The translations under genes and the position numbers were made by a program. From positions 62,001 through 126,000 of the forward strand of contig JADKCK010000005.1 of NCBI GenBank assembly GCA_016718845.1: a stretch of 64,000 nucleotides of DNA, in the 5' to 3' direction. This document shows, piece by piece, positions 28,962 to 40,000 of the stretch; within the stretch, counting starts at the first letter, position 1, and every line of letters begins with the position of its first letter. This DNA comes from Sphingobacteriales bacterium. GTDB taxonomy: Bacteria > Bacteroidota > Bacteroidia > Chitinophagales > UBA2359. Under the pieces are notes generated by a model that worked only from the letters and a program-made list of their open reading frames with translations, searched no databases and was not told the origin of the DNA.

Positions 28962-28994
28962 TGCCATATTTTAATCGAACAAAACACACACAAC

Positions 28995-29660
28995 ATGAAA
29001 AATTTGTTTTTACTTGTTTTTGTAATTTTGGTAGCTGGTTCTACCCTTTATGCTCAGATACAGAAAGGAATTGTACGTTTGGGAGGTACTTTTATAGCCG
29101 ATTACAGCGATAATACAATTAATAATCGAGGGTTACAACTTTTTTCATTATCTACAGCACCTTCGATATATTTCAATATTACTCCAAATGTAGGTGTTTT
29201 TATAAGCAATAAATGGTTAGTAGGTGGTTCAATTGGATATGATTACTACAAAGATTTTCGTATACAGGGAAAACACTACTTAAATAAAATTTCTTTAAGC
29301 GCTGATGCTCGGTATCATAAAAAAATAACCGAACAATTTTGGGGATTTATAAATATTTCAGCCAGCAGTAGTTATTCAAATGAATATGTTGAGTTTACTG
29401 ATGATACAGGGATTGTTACTGTGCGCAATTATGAAATTGTAGCAATAGCTGTTTTTGCAAGCCCGGGATTATTGTACTTTATTAATAACAGAGTTAGTGT
29501 AGAAGCAACACTGGGGTCGTTGGGGTATAGACATTATTATAGCCCTAAAATAATAACAATCAATCCGTTCCGAAAAGATAATGATTATGCAGGGTTAAAT
29601 GTGTCGGGCAGTTTGCTAAATTTGGGCATAAATTACTACTTCGTTAAAAAGCAAAAATAA
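28995..29660 (+). CDS. Outer-membrane beta-barrel protein
   Basis: 221 aa from ATG 28995, which follows the promoter and opens with signal peptide MKNLFLLVFVILVAGSTLYAQ. The rest alternates polar and aromatic residues in short strands and ends in an aromatic strand (LLNLGINYYFVKKQK), as in OMP_b-brl proteins. Phe/Tyr-rich barrel, function unknown. It is transcribed divergently from hscA. Confidence 0.78.
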   Translation: MKNLFLLVFVILVAGSTLYAQIQKGIVRLGGTFIADYSDNTINNRGLQLFSLSTAPSIYFNITPNVGVFISNKWLVGGSIGYDYYKDFRIQGKHYLNKISLSADARYHKKITEQFWGFINISASSSYSNEYVEFTDDTGIVTVRNYEIVAIAVFASPGLLYFINNRVSVEATLGSLGYRHYYSPKIITINPFRKDNDYAGLNVSGSLLNLGINYYFVKKQK

Positions 29661-29849
29661 GTAGCCTGAACCGTAAAACGGTATTGGGTTAAAAAATACA
29701 GTCTGATAGAACGAAAGCGAGCTACATTCTATGCAATATATCCACTTACAGCATACAGTATCTATATTTAAATGTATTTACAAAAGCTATTTTTAGGTTA
29801 AAAAGTATTTTGACGATGCAAATGTACTAAAAAATGCTCGTTTTAGGCT

Positions 29850-29857
29850 AACTTTGC
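29850..29857 (+). promoter_or_regulatory. -7 box (TAACTTTGCCCA)
   Basis: It fits TAnnTTTG 20 bp before ATG 29878. No matching -33 TTTG is present. Confidence 0.45.
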
Positions 29858-29877
29858 CCAAAAATAAACCATAACAG

Positions 29878-30324
29878 ATGAACACTTTTTTTAACACCGC
29901 TACTTATCAAACTTTTGTGCAACGTATTGGGCAACTATCGGCAACAGCTAAGCCACTTTGGGGTAAAATGACTGTAGGGCAGATGCTGCATCACCTAAAT
30001 TTAGCACTTGGTTGCTCGGTTGGCAAGCATAGTTTGGCAGACGAGAGTAACTTTTTATCGCGCAGCATTGTCAAGTGGAGTGTGCTGTATGTGCTACCTC
30101 GATTTTTGACTAATCTGCCAACGGGTAAAACTATAACAGTATTAGCTCCAAAAGTGTTTGAAGAAGAGCAAATTAGCTTGCTAAACACATTAGCCCAAAT
30201 GCAACAACAAACCGAGGCAGGGGTTAATGGTATACACCCGCTGTTTGGCAAACTAAACGGCAAAGAGTGGGGTATATTGGCATATAAACACCTCGACCAT
30301 CATTTGCGCCAATTTGGGGTTTGA
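29878..30324 (+). CDS. DUF1569 (DinB-like) protein
   Basis: 148 aa. The signature PLFGKLNGKEWGILAYKHLDHHLRQFGV at the C-terminus and MTVGQMLHHLNLAL near the N-terminus are those of DUF1569, a four-helix relative of DinB with His ligands. Its biochemical role is unknown. A very short leader follows the promoter box. Confidence 0.82.
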   Translation: MNTFFNTATYQTFVQRIGQLSATAKPLWGKMTVGQMLHHLNLALGCSVGKHSLADESNFLSRSIVKWSVLYVLPRFLTNLPTGKTITVLAPKVFEEEQISLLNTLAQMQQQTEAGVNGIHPLFGKLNGKEWGILAYKHLDHHLRQFGV

Positions 30325-30385
30325 TAGATGGGTGACGTTACGATGCGGAGATATTGTTTTGTTAACTCGTCTTGTTCTGTTTTTT

Positions 30386-31064
30386 ATGGATGCAAAAATA
30401 ATAAACGGTTATCGGTTTGTGCCATACACGCGCACTACCTATAATACCGAAACTGCCATTGAGCGCAGTAAATCTTTTTATGTTTGGATGAATGAGCGCC
30501 GAACTGTGCGCGATTTTTCGGACAAGGCAGTACCGCAGGCTGTTATCGAAAACATTGTGTTGGCGGCAGGTACGGCTCCGTCGGGGGCGCACAAGCAAGC
30601 CTTGGACGTTTTGTTTGGTTAGTAACCCCAATTTAAAACGCCAAATACGTGCCGCCGCCGAAGAAGAAGAACGTATTAGCTACCAAGGACGGATGAGCGA
30701 AGAATGGTTGCAAGACTTAGCCCCGCTGCAAACCGATTGGCAAAAACCTTTTTTGGAAACAGCCCCGTGGCTAATTATTGTTTTTAGACGCAGCTTTGAG
30801 TATGTTAATGGGCATAAACATCAAAACTATTATGTATCGGAGTCGGTGGGCATTGCTTGTGGTATGTTATTAACGGCGGTGCATCAGGCGGGTTTGGTTG
30901 CTTTAACGCATACGCCCAGCCCCATGAACTTTTTAACCAAATTGCTTGCCCGACCCGATAACGAAAAACCTTATTTATTGATACCCGTTGGCTACCCTGC
31001 TCAAGAGGTATTTGTACCCGACCTGCATCGTAAAAACTTAGATGAGATAGCGGTGTATTATTAG
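30386..31064 (+). CDS. Nitroreductase-family flavoprotein, frameshifted
   Basis: The first frame from ATG 30386 gives MNERRTVRDFSDKAVP and AAGTAPSGAHKQ, the FMN-binding start of nitroreductases. At about 30596-30601 one extra base shifts the frame. The second frame continues PWTFCLVSNPNLKRQIRAAAEEEE and ends at 31064. Together they make about 226 aa, close to the iodotyrosine deiodinase/BluB-like subgroup (EEERISY, YYVSESVGIACGMLL, THTPSPMNFL). It would reduce small substrates with FMN and NAD(P)H. An error in the sequence is plausible. Confidence 0.75.
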
Positions 31065-31125
31065 CCAACGTAGGTTGTAGCAATTTTTTAACTTTTTAGA
31101 TAGTAGCCACTAAACTAACTTGCGC

Positions 31126-31224
31126 TTTTCTTTGGGGACCCGGGATTTAGGGGAAAAAAACGGGGAGAGGGGGTTTTAAGGGAGAGAAAAAAAAAAAGAG
31201 GGGGGGGGGGGGTTTAAAAAAATG
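31126..31224. other. Anomalous purine-rich low-complexity stretch, probable assembly artefact
   Basis: About 100 bp made almost only of G and A homopolymers on one strand, including a run of 14 G. It is unlike any other intergenic sequence in the window. It lies between the nitroreductase and folK. Confidence 0.6.
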
Positions 31225-31249
31225 TCTGGCCTGTTTTTCCATTTCACTA

Positions 31250-31729
31250 TCAAACTCGTGTTACGTTCAAGGGGTCTTGGCACTCATCGAGCAGTTGTTG
31301 GGTGGTTTTGTGTAGGGTAGGATGTACAAAGTTGGGGGCAAGGTCGTTGAGGGGCATTAGGGTAAAGCGGCGGGTGTGCAAATAAGGGTGGGGGATAAGC
31401 AAACGTTGGGTAATAACGGTTTGTTGGTCGTAGAACAGTATGTCTATGTCAATAGTCCGAGCGCCCCATTTTTCGTGTCGTTCTCTACCAAGGTCTATTT
31501 CTATTTGTTGTATTTGGTCGAGTAGTTCGGTCGGCGACAGTTGGGTATTTACACACAACACTTGATTTAAAAACACGGCTTGGTTGGTTTTGCCCCAAGC
31601 ATCGGTTTGGTATAGCCACGACACAGCAGTTACATCGCCAACACGCCCCATAATGCGCTCGGTGGCTTGCTGCAAATTGTTGAGCTTGTTGCCCAAGTTA
31701 GTGCCTAAAAGCAGGTAGGTTGTTGGCAT
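31250..31729 (-). CDS. folK: 2-amino-4-hydroxy-6-hydroxymethyldihydropteridine diphosphokinase
   Basis: 159 aa, full length. Motifs LLLGTNLGNKLNNLQQA, YQTDAWGKTNQAVFLNQV, ERHEKWGARTIDIDILFYD and IPHPYLHTRRFTLMPL define HPPK. It transfers pyrophosphate from ATP to 6-hydroxymethyl-dihydropterin in folate synthesis. It is cytoplasmic, with no other folate gene adjacent. Confidence 0.95.
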   Translation of the reverse strand: MPTTYLLLGTNLGNKLNNLQQATERIMGRVGDVTAVSWLYQTDAWGKTNQAVFLNQVLCVNTQLSPTELLDQIQQIEIDLGRERHEKWGARTIDIDILFYDQQTVITQRLLIPHPYLHTRRFTLMPLNDLAPNFVHPTLHKTTQQLLDECQDPLNVTRV

Positions 31730-31856
31730 AATATAAGTAGAGAATGGAGTTTCGAGAGAACATCATTTTTGCATTGCTTGTTTTTTGTTTAGGTTGTACA
31801 AACACTTGCATCAAGTTAAATTATTACCCGAAAAGGGTACAGTCATGTACAAAAAA

Positions 31857-31904
31857 GCAACAACAGAACACCCGAACATTTTTTGCTCGGTTGTTCTGTT
31901 GTTT
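31857..31904. terminator. Hairpin terminator
   Basis: Arms built on AACAACAGAAC and GTTCTGTTGTT, extended by CCGA / TCGG, with A- and T-runs outside. It lies 3' of the minus-strand membrane-protein gene. Confidence 0.7.
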
Positions 31905-31930
31905 TGATTTTAGGTATGGAGTGCAATTAG

Positions 31931-32515
31931 TTACGCTATTGCAGGTTTGTCGGCGGGATTAAAGAAAAGCAAATAAGTTTCTTGTCCGGCGGTGTTTTGT
32001 TCGCGGAAACTTACACCTGCTTCGTACCACGAGCGCAAAGTTTTGGCAAAGTCGCTAGCGTGTTCTTCGTTGGTTAAGCGTAGGTTAATGGCATAAGGGT
32101 TGCCTTTATGGGTAAAGCAGATTTGGTTTTCGGTGCCTTTAAACGGACCTGTAATCATGGGGTAGCCGTCGTAGACCACCGTAAGGTCTTTTAGTTCGCT
32201 TATTGGGTAGTTCATTTGCGATTTGGGGTCTTCCCAATCTACCTTAATAAGGTCGTTTGATACTTCGATGGTTCCTTTGGGGTCGTATACTTTGTGGTAC
32301 CACAAATAAAGGAACAACAGAGGCAACGAAAATACAGTTAGCCAAATAATGCCATTACCCAACATAAACGGATAAGGATAACCATTTTGTGCATAATACG
32401 AGCGAGCAAAATTTACCCAAAATGCCCAAATAACACCGGGTGCTAATACGCGAAAGAAAAAGCTAACCTTGTCTTGTTTATCGGGGGTTAGTATTTCGGC
32501 TTGAAAGTTCGACAT
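31931..32515 (-). CDS. Two-TM membrane protein of unknown function
   Basis: 194 aa. Hydrophobic helices at about residues 22-42 and 50-72 are followed by a soluble beta-rich domain (GTIEVSNDLIKVDWEDPKSQMNYPISELKDL) that resembles a PH-like fold. A well placed TAACTTTG box lies upstream. No family was recognised. Confidence 0.72.
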   Translation of the reverse strand: MSNFQAEILTPDKQDKVSFFFRVLAPGVIWAFWVNFARSYYAQNGYPYPFMLGNGIIWLTVFSLPLLFLYLWYHKVYDPKGTIEVSNDLIKVDWEDPKSQMNYPISELKDLTVVYDGYPMITGPFKGTENQICFTHKGNPYAINLRLTNEEHASDFAKTLRSWYEAGVSFREQNTAGQETYLLFFNPADKPAIA

Positions 32516-32588
32516 ATCGTAAGTTGTTTATTTTTTTTGTGGTAGGTTGTTTGAGTGTTTAGCGAGGCTAATACTCGCTTAGACGGCG

Positions 32589-32596
32589 CAAAGTTA
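32589..32596 (-). promoter_or_regulatory. -7 box (TAACTTTGCGCC)
   Basis: On the minus strand it fits TAnnTTTG with the GCGCC extension. A TTG lies about 21 bp upstream as a weak -33. Confidence 0.6.
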
Positions 32597-32671
32597 CGGT
32601 TTTGTTGCCGATAAATGCAATACTTTGGCGTAAATTTTTTTACAATTACTTTATTGGATACCTATTTTATT

Positions 32672-32710
32672 ACAAACGGCTGCTTTGCATTAGACAAAGC
32701 AGCCGTTTGT
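32672..32710. terminator. 16-bp-arm hairpin
   Basis: Arms 32672-32687 and 32695-32710 pair perfectly. It lies 3' of the minus-strand aminopeptidase gene. The T-run is poor, so it may act as a processing hairpin. Confidence 0.6.
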
Positions 32711-32758
32711 GTATTAGACAATAGCTTGTAACCGACAGCGAACAGCCTGATGCGGAGA

Positions 32759-34208
32759 TTAAGCTTGTTGGCTACGTTGTTTTAAAAACTGATAGAACAA
32801 ACGCACTGCCATACCGTCGCCGCCTTTGGTGTGGTAGCTATTGGCGGATGCGTTCCAGGCATTACCTGCAATATCGAGGTGTATCCAGGGGTAGTTAGTA
32901 AAACACTCGAGGAATTTTGCGGCGGTGATGGTTCCGGCTTGTCCGGCGGCGCCGATATTTTTTAGGTCGGCGATATCCGATTTCATTAGGTCTTTGTATT
33001 CGTCCCACATAGGCAGTTCGTGGCAGCGCTCGTAGGTTTGGTAGCTGGTATCAATCAGCAATTGTTTTTGGGCGTTGTTGCTTTCCATGTTGCTCATCAA
33101 GCCAATACCTTGGTGTCCTAGGGCAACAACAACGGCGCCTGTTAGGGTGGCTATATCAATTACTAGTTCGGGTTTGTATTGTTGAGCATAGCTTAGGGCA
33201 TCGGCAAGAATCATGCGTCCTTCGGCATCGGTATTTAGCACCTCGACGGTGGAGTTGTTGTGCATGTATATAATGTCGCCGGGCACATAAGCATCTTCGC
33301 CAGGGGCGGTTATCGGTGGCGGGTACTAAGCCAATAACATGCACGGGTAGGTCGTTTTTAGCAACGGCATAGATAGCTGCACCAACGGCTGCTGCCCCCG
33401 ACATGTCGCACTTCATAAAATCCATGCTGTTGGCAGTAGGTTTAAGGCTCAATCCACCGGTATCGTACACAACGCCTTTGCCTATTAGCACAATAGGTTG
33501 GCTATTTACAGCTTTTTTGGGTTTCCACTCCATAATAGTAAACGATGGGGGTGTTTGGCTACCTCTGTTTACGGCTAACAATCCGCCCATCTTTTCTTTC
33601 TCTATCTTAGATTTACCCCAAACGGTTACTTTAAACTTACCCTTTTTGCCCAATGTTTCAAACTCTTTACCAAGTTGTTCGGCGGTTAGGTAGCTAAGTG
33701 GCTCGTTGATAAGTTCGCGGGCAACACACACTGCATCAAGCACATGTTGCAGCTCGTTTACTTCGGCGGCTGTGGCAGCATCTTCCAAAATGGCAATGTC
33801 GGTTAAGCTGTTGCGTACTTTATCGGCATCTTGGCGATATTTTAAGAACTGATACGTAGCCAAAAATAAACCTTCGGCAACATGAACGGCGGCTTCGGCT
33901 TCGTCGCTTTCGTTGGCTACTGCAATTTTTGTTATTTTTTGTTGATTGCAGATACTGGCAACATCGGCACCTGCTGTGCGGCATTGTTCGTGTGTGCGAT
34001 AGGCTTGGGTTTGTTTCTCAAAGTATAGCACCACAATAAACTGCTCGTAACGATTAAGCACAATACGATAATTTTTGCTGTCAATTTGCTGGCGTGCATA
34101 AGCAGCCTCGGCGGGTGTTAGTTGTAACGCCGACCAATTAGTGCTGGGGTTGGTAATGTAAACAATGGTTTTTTGCTGGTCGAGGCTAGCAATAGAATGT
34201 AATTTCAT
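32759..34208 (-). CDS. M17 leucyl aminopeptidase, frameshifted
   Basis: The first frame from 34208 gives the N-terminal domain and the metal site ELINEPLSYLT, VLIGKGVVYDTGGLSLKP and MKCDMSGAAAVGAAI, then GLVPATDNRP. One extra base at about 33297-33303 shifts the frame. The second frame continues VPGDIIYMHNN, NTDAEGRMILADAL (catalytic Arg and metal-binding Asp/Glu) and ends at 32759. The total of about 482 aa is normal for PepA. It removes N-terminal residues with two bound metals in the cytoplasm. A sequence error is likely, as all catalytic residues are intact. Confidence 0.85.
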
Positions 34209-34724
34209 GAATGAAAATATTTTTTTTAGCTTTTATGCTACTGATTAATAGTCAACGCTTTTATAATCCCTTCAAAACAATTTGTAGAATAGTACTCGGC
34301 AGTTGGTAATTTTGCTTCGCGCAGTTTCATATTCGGTGCTTATTGCACCTTTTGTCTACCCTTAACACAAAAAGTTTGCGGCACTAAACGCCACTACTTT
34401 GGGGGCAAAACAACTTTTGAAGATTTGCATTTTTAGGTCATAAACAACAACAATCAATTGTATTTGACCATTTGTTTATCGATACTTATGTTAAAATAAA
34501 TGACCAAATTTTTTTGTAATTTTTACTTTTTTATATGTAATATTTGCAAAGATTTAACCTAAAAGCCATTTTTTAGCACTTTTTACGGCATTTTTTAGCC
34601 AATAATGGGTTTTTTACCAACAAAATTAAATTTAGTGTGCAAAGGTAAAGGAAAAGTGCGTATTTTGCGCTGTTTTTCAAAAAATTCACATTTTTTAAGA
34701 TAGGGACTTATTTATAATAAAACG
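34209..34724. other. AT-rich intergenic region between divergent genes
   Basis: About 515 bp between the aminopeptidase (minus) and rsmA (plus). No coding frame or shared repeat was found. It is long for this genome and must hold promoters for both genes. Confidence 0.4.
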
Positions 34725-35497
34725 TTGAAGAAGCTAAAATCTTTTGGACAGCACTTTTTACGCAACCAATCTGTTGCACAAAGTATTGTCGATGCCCTGC
34801 CCGTTACGCCCCAAAACAATTGGTTTTTGAAATAGGACCCGGCGAAGGCGTACTAACACAGTACCTTGTTAAACGACCCGACATTGATTTGCGGGTAGTA
34901 GAAATTGACAACCGCTTGCCCGAATTGCTTTTGCGCCGATTTCCGATGCTTGAAGGTAACATTATTCATCAAGATGTATTAAAAGTACATTTTGAAGATT
35001 TTGCGCCCAATAATCAGCCATTTTCTATCATTGGCAACTTTCCATATAACATATCTTCGCAAATATTGTTCAAGCTACTCGACTATAAAGACCAAGCTAC
35101 CCAGATGATTGGCATGTATCAGCACGAGGTTGCACAACGTATTGCATCGCCACCCAAAAGCAAGGTATATGGCATTTTGAGCGTTTTGGCACAAGCCTAC
35201 TACACCGCCGAGTACCTGATGATGGTAGATGCCCGCGAATTTGACCCACCGCCCAAAGTACAATCGGCAGTAGTGAGGCTACAACGAACCGACAAATACG
35301 AAAAAGATATACTCGACCAAAAGGTGTTTAAACAGGTGGTAAAACAGGCATTTAATCAGCGCCGAAAAAAATTAAGTAACGCATTAAGTGGTATTGATTT
35401 TGACGAAACTAAACTACCAAAAGGCATTTTTGACCTTAGAGCCGAGCAATTAAGTGTTTTGGACTTCATTTTATTGTCAAATTTAGTGCAAAAATAA
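34725..35497 (+). CDS. rsmA: 16S rRNA (adenine1518/1519-N6)-dimethyltransferase, frameshifted
   Basis: A TTG start at 34725 gives LKKLKSFGQHFLRNQSVAQSIV, the RsmA N-terminus with GQHFL. At about 34812-34819 a base is missing after an A-rich run. The next frame continues LVFEIGPGEGVLTQYL (SAM motif I), VVEIDNRLPELL, IGNFPYNISSQI (catalytic NPPY-type NFPY) and REFDPPPKVQSAVVRL, ending at 35497. The total is about 258 aa. It dimethylates two adenines in helix 45 of 16S rRNA. Such a conserved gene is unlikely to be truly broken; a consensus error is more likely. Confidence 0.88.
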
Positions 35498-35647
35498 GTA
35501 CTAAAAAAACACTTTTTTGTCTATTTTAAAACACCTAACTGCCTGATTATCAGTTAGTTATAACCTAATGTAAGTAAAAATTAGTGCGATAAACCCCTAA
35601 AAAACTTTTAGAAAATTACAGTAATTTTTCTCAAATTTGCGACTCAA

Positions 35648-36580
35648 TTGAAGATACTAATCACAGAGCATATTCACGAAGTTTTAGAACAGCGTTTAAC
35701 AGCAGCGGGTTTTGTTTGTACGCATCTGCCCAAAATTACACAAACCGAAGTGTTACAACAAATTGGCAACTACAATGGCTTGGTAGTGCGCAGCGGCATT
35801 AGGGTTACTAAACAGTTGATTGATGCAGCACCAAACCTTCAAGTTGTTGGGCGGGTAGGGTCGGGCATGGAGCTGATAGATGTAGCGTATGCCCAACAAC
35901 GCGGCATTGTTTGTGTAAACTCGCCCGAGGGCAACCGCGACTCGGTAGCCGAACACGCCCTTGGTATGTTGCTTGCCTTAATGCACAATATTGCCAAAAG
36001 CTACACCGAACTTAAACAACGCATTTGGCAACGCAACCTAAACGCAGGTGTAGAGTTGATGGGTAAAACTATTGGTATTATTGGATACGGTAATATGGGT
36101 AGCGCTTTTGCACAACGCTTAGTAGGTTTGGGGGTGCGTGTAATTGCCTACGATAAATACAAAATTGGCTTTTCGGATACATTGGTGCAAGAAGTTACCT
36201 TAAATACTATTTTTGAACAAGCCGATGTGGTAAGTCTGCATCTGCCCTTAAACTCACAAACCAAACACTATATCAACGAGCAGTTTATTACGCATTTTGC
36301 CAAACCTGTATACCTTATTAATACCTCGCGCGGGGGCATAGCCGATACTATGGCAATTGTTAAAGGTTTAGAGAACGGCAAACTATTAGGTGCTTGTTTA
36401 GATGTGTTTGAAAACGAAAACCTTGCCAACTTTACTGAAACCGATTGGCAATGGTTCGAGGCACTCATAAAACAACATAATGTGGTACTAACGCCCCATT
36501 TGGCAGGTATTACGCAACAATCGGCATATAAAATTGCGGCAGTATTGGCAGATAAAATAATTGCAAATTTTAAGTTGTAA
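35648..36580 (+). CDS. D-2-hydroxyacid dehydrogenase, phosphoglycerate dehydrogenase-like
   Basis: 310 aa with a TTG start. Catalytic domain LVVRSGIRVTKQLIDAAPNLQVVGRVGSGMELID; NAD-binding GKTIGIIGYGNMGSAFAQRL (GxGxxG); catalytic Arg, Glu and His in NTSRGGIAD, ACLDVFENE and LTPHLAG. It lacks the ACT regulatory domain of long SerA. It probably oxidises 3-phosphoglycerate for serine synthesis or reduces another 2-ketoacid. A near-consensus -7 box abuts the start, so a very short leader is possible. Confidence 0.85.
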   Translation: MKILITEHIHEVLEQRLTAAGFVCTHLPKITQTEVLQQIGNYNGLVVRSGIRVTKQLIDAAPNLQVVGRVGSGMELIDVAYAQQRGIVCVNSPEGNRDSVAEHALGMLLALMHNIAKSYTELKQRIWQRNLNAGVELMGKTIGIIGYGNMGSAFAQRLVGLGVRVIAYDKYKIGFSDTLVQEVTLNTIFEQADVVSLHLPLNSQTKHYINEQFITHFAKPVYLINTSRGGIADTMAIVKGLENGKLLGACLDVFENENLANFTETDWQWFEALIKQHNVVLTPHLAGITQQSAYKIAAVLADKIIANFKL

Positions 36581-36682
36581 ATCATAGGTTGTAAATTTTT
36601 AATATTGTGCTTGTTGTTCGTCATTTGTAGCTCATAATTTAACATTTACTAACACCCTAAACAAAAAAACTATTTTGCCCTT

Positions 36683-36690
36683 CATTTTTG
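36683..36690 (+). promoter_or_regulatory. Weak -7 box upstream of the repeat array
   Basis: CATTTTTG followed by CACC is one base from TAnnTTTG and keeps the extension seen elsewhere. If used, the whole array at 36718-37018 would be transcribed in the leader of the TonB receptor mRNA. Confidence 0.3.
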
Positions 36691-36717
36691 CACCTTGCGC
36701 TATTATCGCCACATCGT

Positions 36718-37018
36718 TTCGACTACGCTCAACGACCGTCGCCACATCGAAACATCACCACATCGAAACATCACCACATCGAACATCACCACATCGAACA
36801 TCACCACATCGAACATCACCACATCGTAACATCACCACATCGAACATCACCACATCGAACATCACCACATCGAACATCACCACATCGAACATCACCACAT
36901 CGAACATCCCCACATCGTAACATCCCCACATCGAAACATCCCCACATCGAACATCACCACATCGTAACATCACCACATCGTAACATCACCACATCGTAAC
37001 ATCACCACATCGTAACAT
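36718..37018. repeat. 15-bp minisatellite 5' of the TonB receptor gene
   Basis: About 19 contiguous units of catcaccacatcgaa, with catcgtaa and catcccc variants towards the end. No unique spacers separate the units, so it is not CRISPR. It ends 43 bp before the ATG. The core equals the complement of the arrays at 51437 and 53668. Confidence 0.95.
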
Positions 37019-37061
37019 ACTAACACAAAAACAATAATTTCAAACAATAAATCAAAGAAGT

Positions 37062-40000
37062 ATGAAGCAATTATTTCTACTCTTTTTCTTGACTTTATTT
37101 GGCTCGTTGGCAGCAATGGCGCAATCGGGCGAGATACAAGGCAAGGTGACAGATGCCAAAAATGGCGAGCCACTACCATTTGTAAACGTAAGTGTTTCCA
37201 TTAATGGTTCGATGGCAGGCGCACAAACCGATTTTGATGGACAATATTCCATTAAACCTATTCCGCCGGGCGAGTACTCGGTGAAGGCATCTTTGGTAGG
37301 CTATAACAGCCAACAAACGGACAAAGTGTTGGTTCGTTCCGACAAAATTACTTTCTTGGATATGCAAATATCCGAATCTTCAAATGTATTAGACGTAGTA
37401 GAGATTGTAGCTTATAAAGTACCTTTGCTACAAGCCGACGAAACGGCAACAGGTGGTACGATTACAAAAGAAGACATTCAAAATCTACCTACACGTAATG
37501 TAGCCTCTATTGCCTCGCAAACAGCGGGCGTTTTTCAAGCCGACGAAGGAAGTGGCTTAAACGTGCGTGGTTCGCGTAGCGAATCAACAGATTACTACAT
37601 AGATGGTATCAAAGTACGTGGTGGTGCAACCTTACCTGCATCGGCTATTGAGCAATTAACCGTAGTAACAGGTGGTTTACCTGCCCGTTATGGCGATGCT
37701 ACAGGGGGTATTATTAATATCACAACACGTGGTCCGTCGTCGCAATTTTCGGGTGGTGTTGAGTTATCAAGCTCTAAATTCTTAGAGCCATATAACTACA
37801 ACTTAGCCAACTTTAGCTTGGCGGGTCCGATTATAAAAATTGGCAAAGCCGACAAACGCCGTACCTTATTAGGCTTCTTTATCTCGGGCGAGTATCTCCA
37901 CGAAACCGACGACGACCCTTCGTCTTTGGGTATCTGGAAAGCAAAAGATGATGTACTAACCAACATTATTGCTAACCCATTGGTGCCATCGCAAACAGGT
38001 AGCGGTTTCGAAACAGCCGCCAGTTTACTAACTGCCGAAAATTTTGAAAAAATACGCATCAAACAAAACGTAACTAAAGATGATATTAACTTTGCAGGCA
38101 AACTAGATTTTCAACCTGTGCAAGGTATCAATGTTACTTTTGGTGGTAACTATAGTTACTCAAATGGAGGTGCGGCTGGTCGTTCGGGAGGCTATCGCGA
38201 TTTTATGCGCCGCTACGAATTGTTTAACTGGGACCATAGCCCACTCGTAAACTCTAATGTTTACCGTATATATGGTCGTTTTACACAACGATTTGCCAAT
38301 GCCAAAGTAGAAAACACCGAAGAATCAAAGGCAAAAAAACAATCACCTTTGCAAAATGCTTACTACTCGGTGCAGTTCGACTATACCCGCTCGAGTAGCT
38401 CACAGCAAGACCCTATCTTCGGAGATAATTTATTTGATTATGGTTATGTAGGTAAGTTTAATACAACCATAGCACCTACTTACGGCACCGAAGAGCTTAA
38501 ATACGGAAGCATCACCTTTAACTCGTATGCCCTAAATGGCTATGCCGATACCTTAGTAACCTACGAACCGGGTGGTGTAAACCCAGTAAAAGATGCACAT
38601 AATGCAGCTTACTTTGCTTTGGCAGGTGACGATAAAGATAACTATTACAGCAATATCTTTCAGATATTAAACAACAAAGGCTATATCAATGGGGGACTTA
38701 CGCCTGCATCTTTGTTTGCAACTAACAGTTTATGGTACGTACCCGGCACACACTGGAACTCGTATGGTTATAACCAAGACAATCAGTACCGCTTAACCTT
38801 TAATGGCTCATTTGACTTGAAAAAATCAGGTGGCTCGGATAGAAATAAGCACGCCATTGAGTTTGGTTTTGAATACGAACAACGCGTTGACCGTTCTTTC
38901 TTTTTAAACCCCGACCAACTTTGGGACTTTATGTACGACAACATTGCTCGTTATGGCAATGGTATTGAACTAGACAAAGAAAACCCTTATTTGTTGATAG
39001 ACGGACAAAATGTTACTTTAGCCGATTATATTGCTGGACAACAAGCAAACGGACAACCATTTAGCGAGTACGACACCATTTTGTATAATGTGGTAAAAAC
39101 CACAGATAGCTATTTTGACCGCAAATTCCGCGAAAAATTTGGTTTAGGAGCCTTAGATTATGCCGATGTGTTCTCGAAAGGCTCTGATGAATATACCCTA
39201 GATATGTTCTCGCCCGATGAATTGTTCAACGATGGACAAAACACCAACTACACCTACAACGGCTACGATTATTTAGGACAAAAAACAAGCGAACAACCCG
39301 ATTTTCAAGATTTCTGGACCGCTAAAAATGCCGAGGGCATGTTTACCCGCCCATTAGGTGCTTTCCGCCCTGTGTATATGGCAGGTTTTATCCAAGATAA
39401 ATTTGCATTTAAAGACCTTATCTTTAACGTAGGTGTACGTGTAGATCGATTTGATGCTAACCAAAAAACACCTAAAGATTTTTACTCACCATTATATGGT
39501 ACACGAAAAGCAGGCGAAGTAAGCGAGTTTGGCGTACACCCAAGTACCATTGGCGACGACTTTGTAGTGTATGTTGATGATGCTCTTAACCCAAGTGCTA
39601 TAAAAGGTTACCGCGATGGCGATACTTGGTACAACAAAGACGGTTTAGCCGTAGTAGACCCCATTGTTTTGCAAAGTGGTACATCGGTTACCCCTTATTT
39701 GTTGCCCGGACAAGATATAAGCGGCGATGGCTATCGCAAACCAGAGTATAACACCTCTTTGGCATTCGAAGATTACAAACCACAAATTAGCGTAATGCCG
39801 CGTATAGCTTTCTCGTTCTCTATCTCCGACAACGCCATCTTCTTTGCTCACTACGATGTACTTACACAACGCCCACAAGACCGTTTCCAACCTACTGCCA
39901 AAGATTATTTCTACTTTAACCAAACTGTTCAGTCAGGAGCAATTGAAAACGCTAACCTACGACCAGAGCGTACCATTGATTACCAAATTGGTTTTAAACA

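Noticed and set aside
36675..36999. Two overlapping plus-strand frames over the array before the TonB receptor gene
   Set aside because: They consist of translated 15-bp repeats and overlap in two frames; not plausible proteins.
36718..37018. CRISPR array
   Set aside because: Units are 15 bp and contiguous with no unique spacers, and there are no cas genes in the window.
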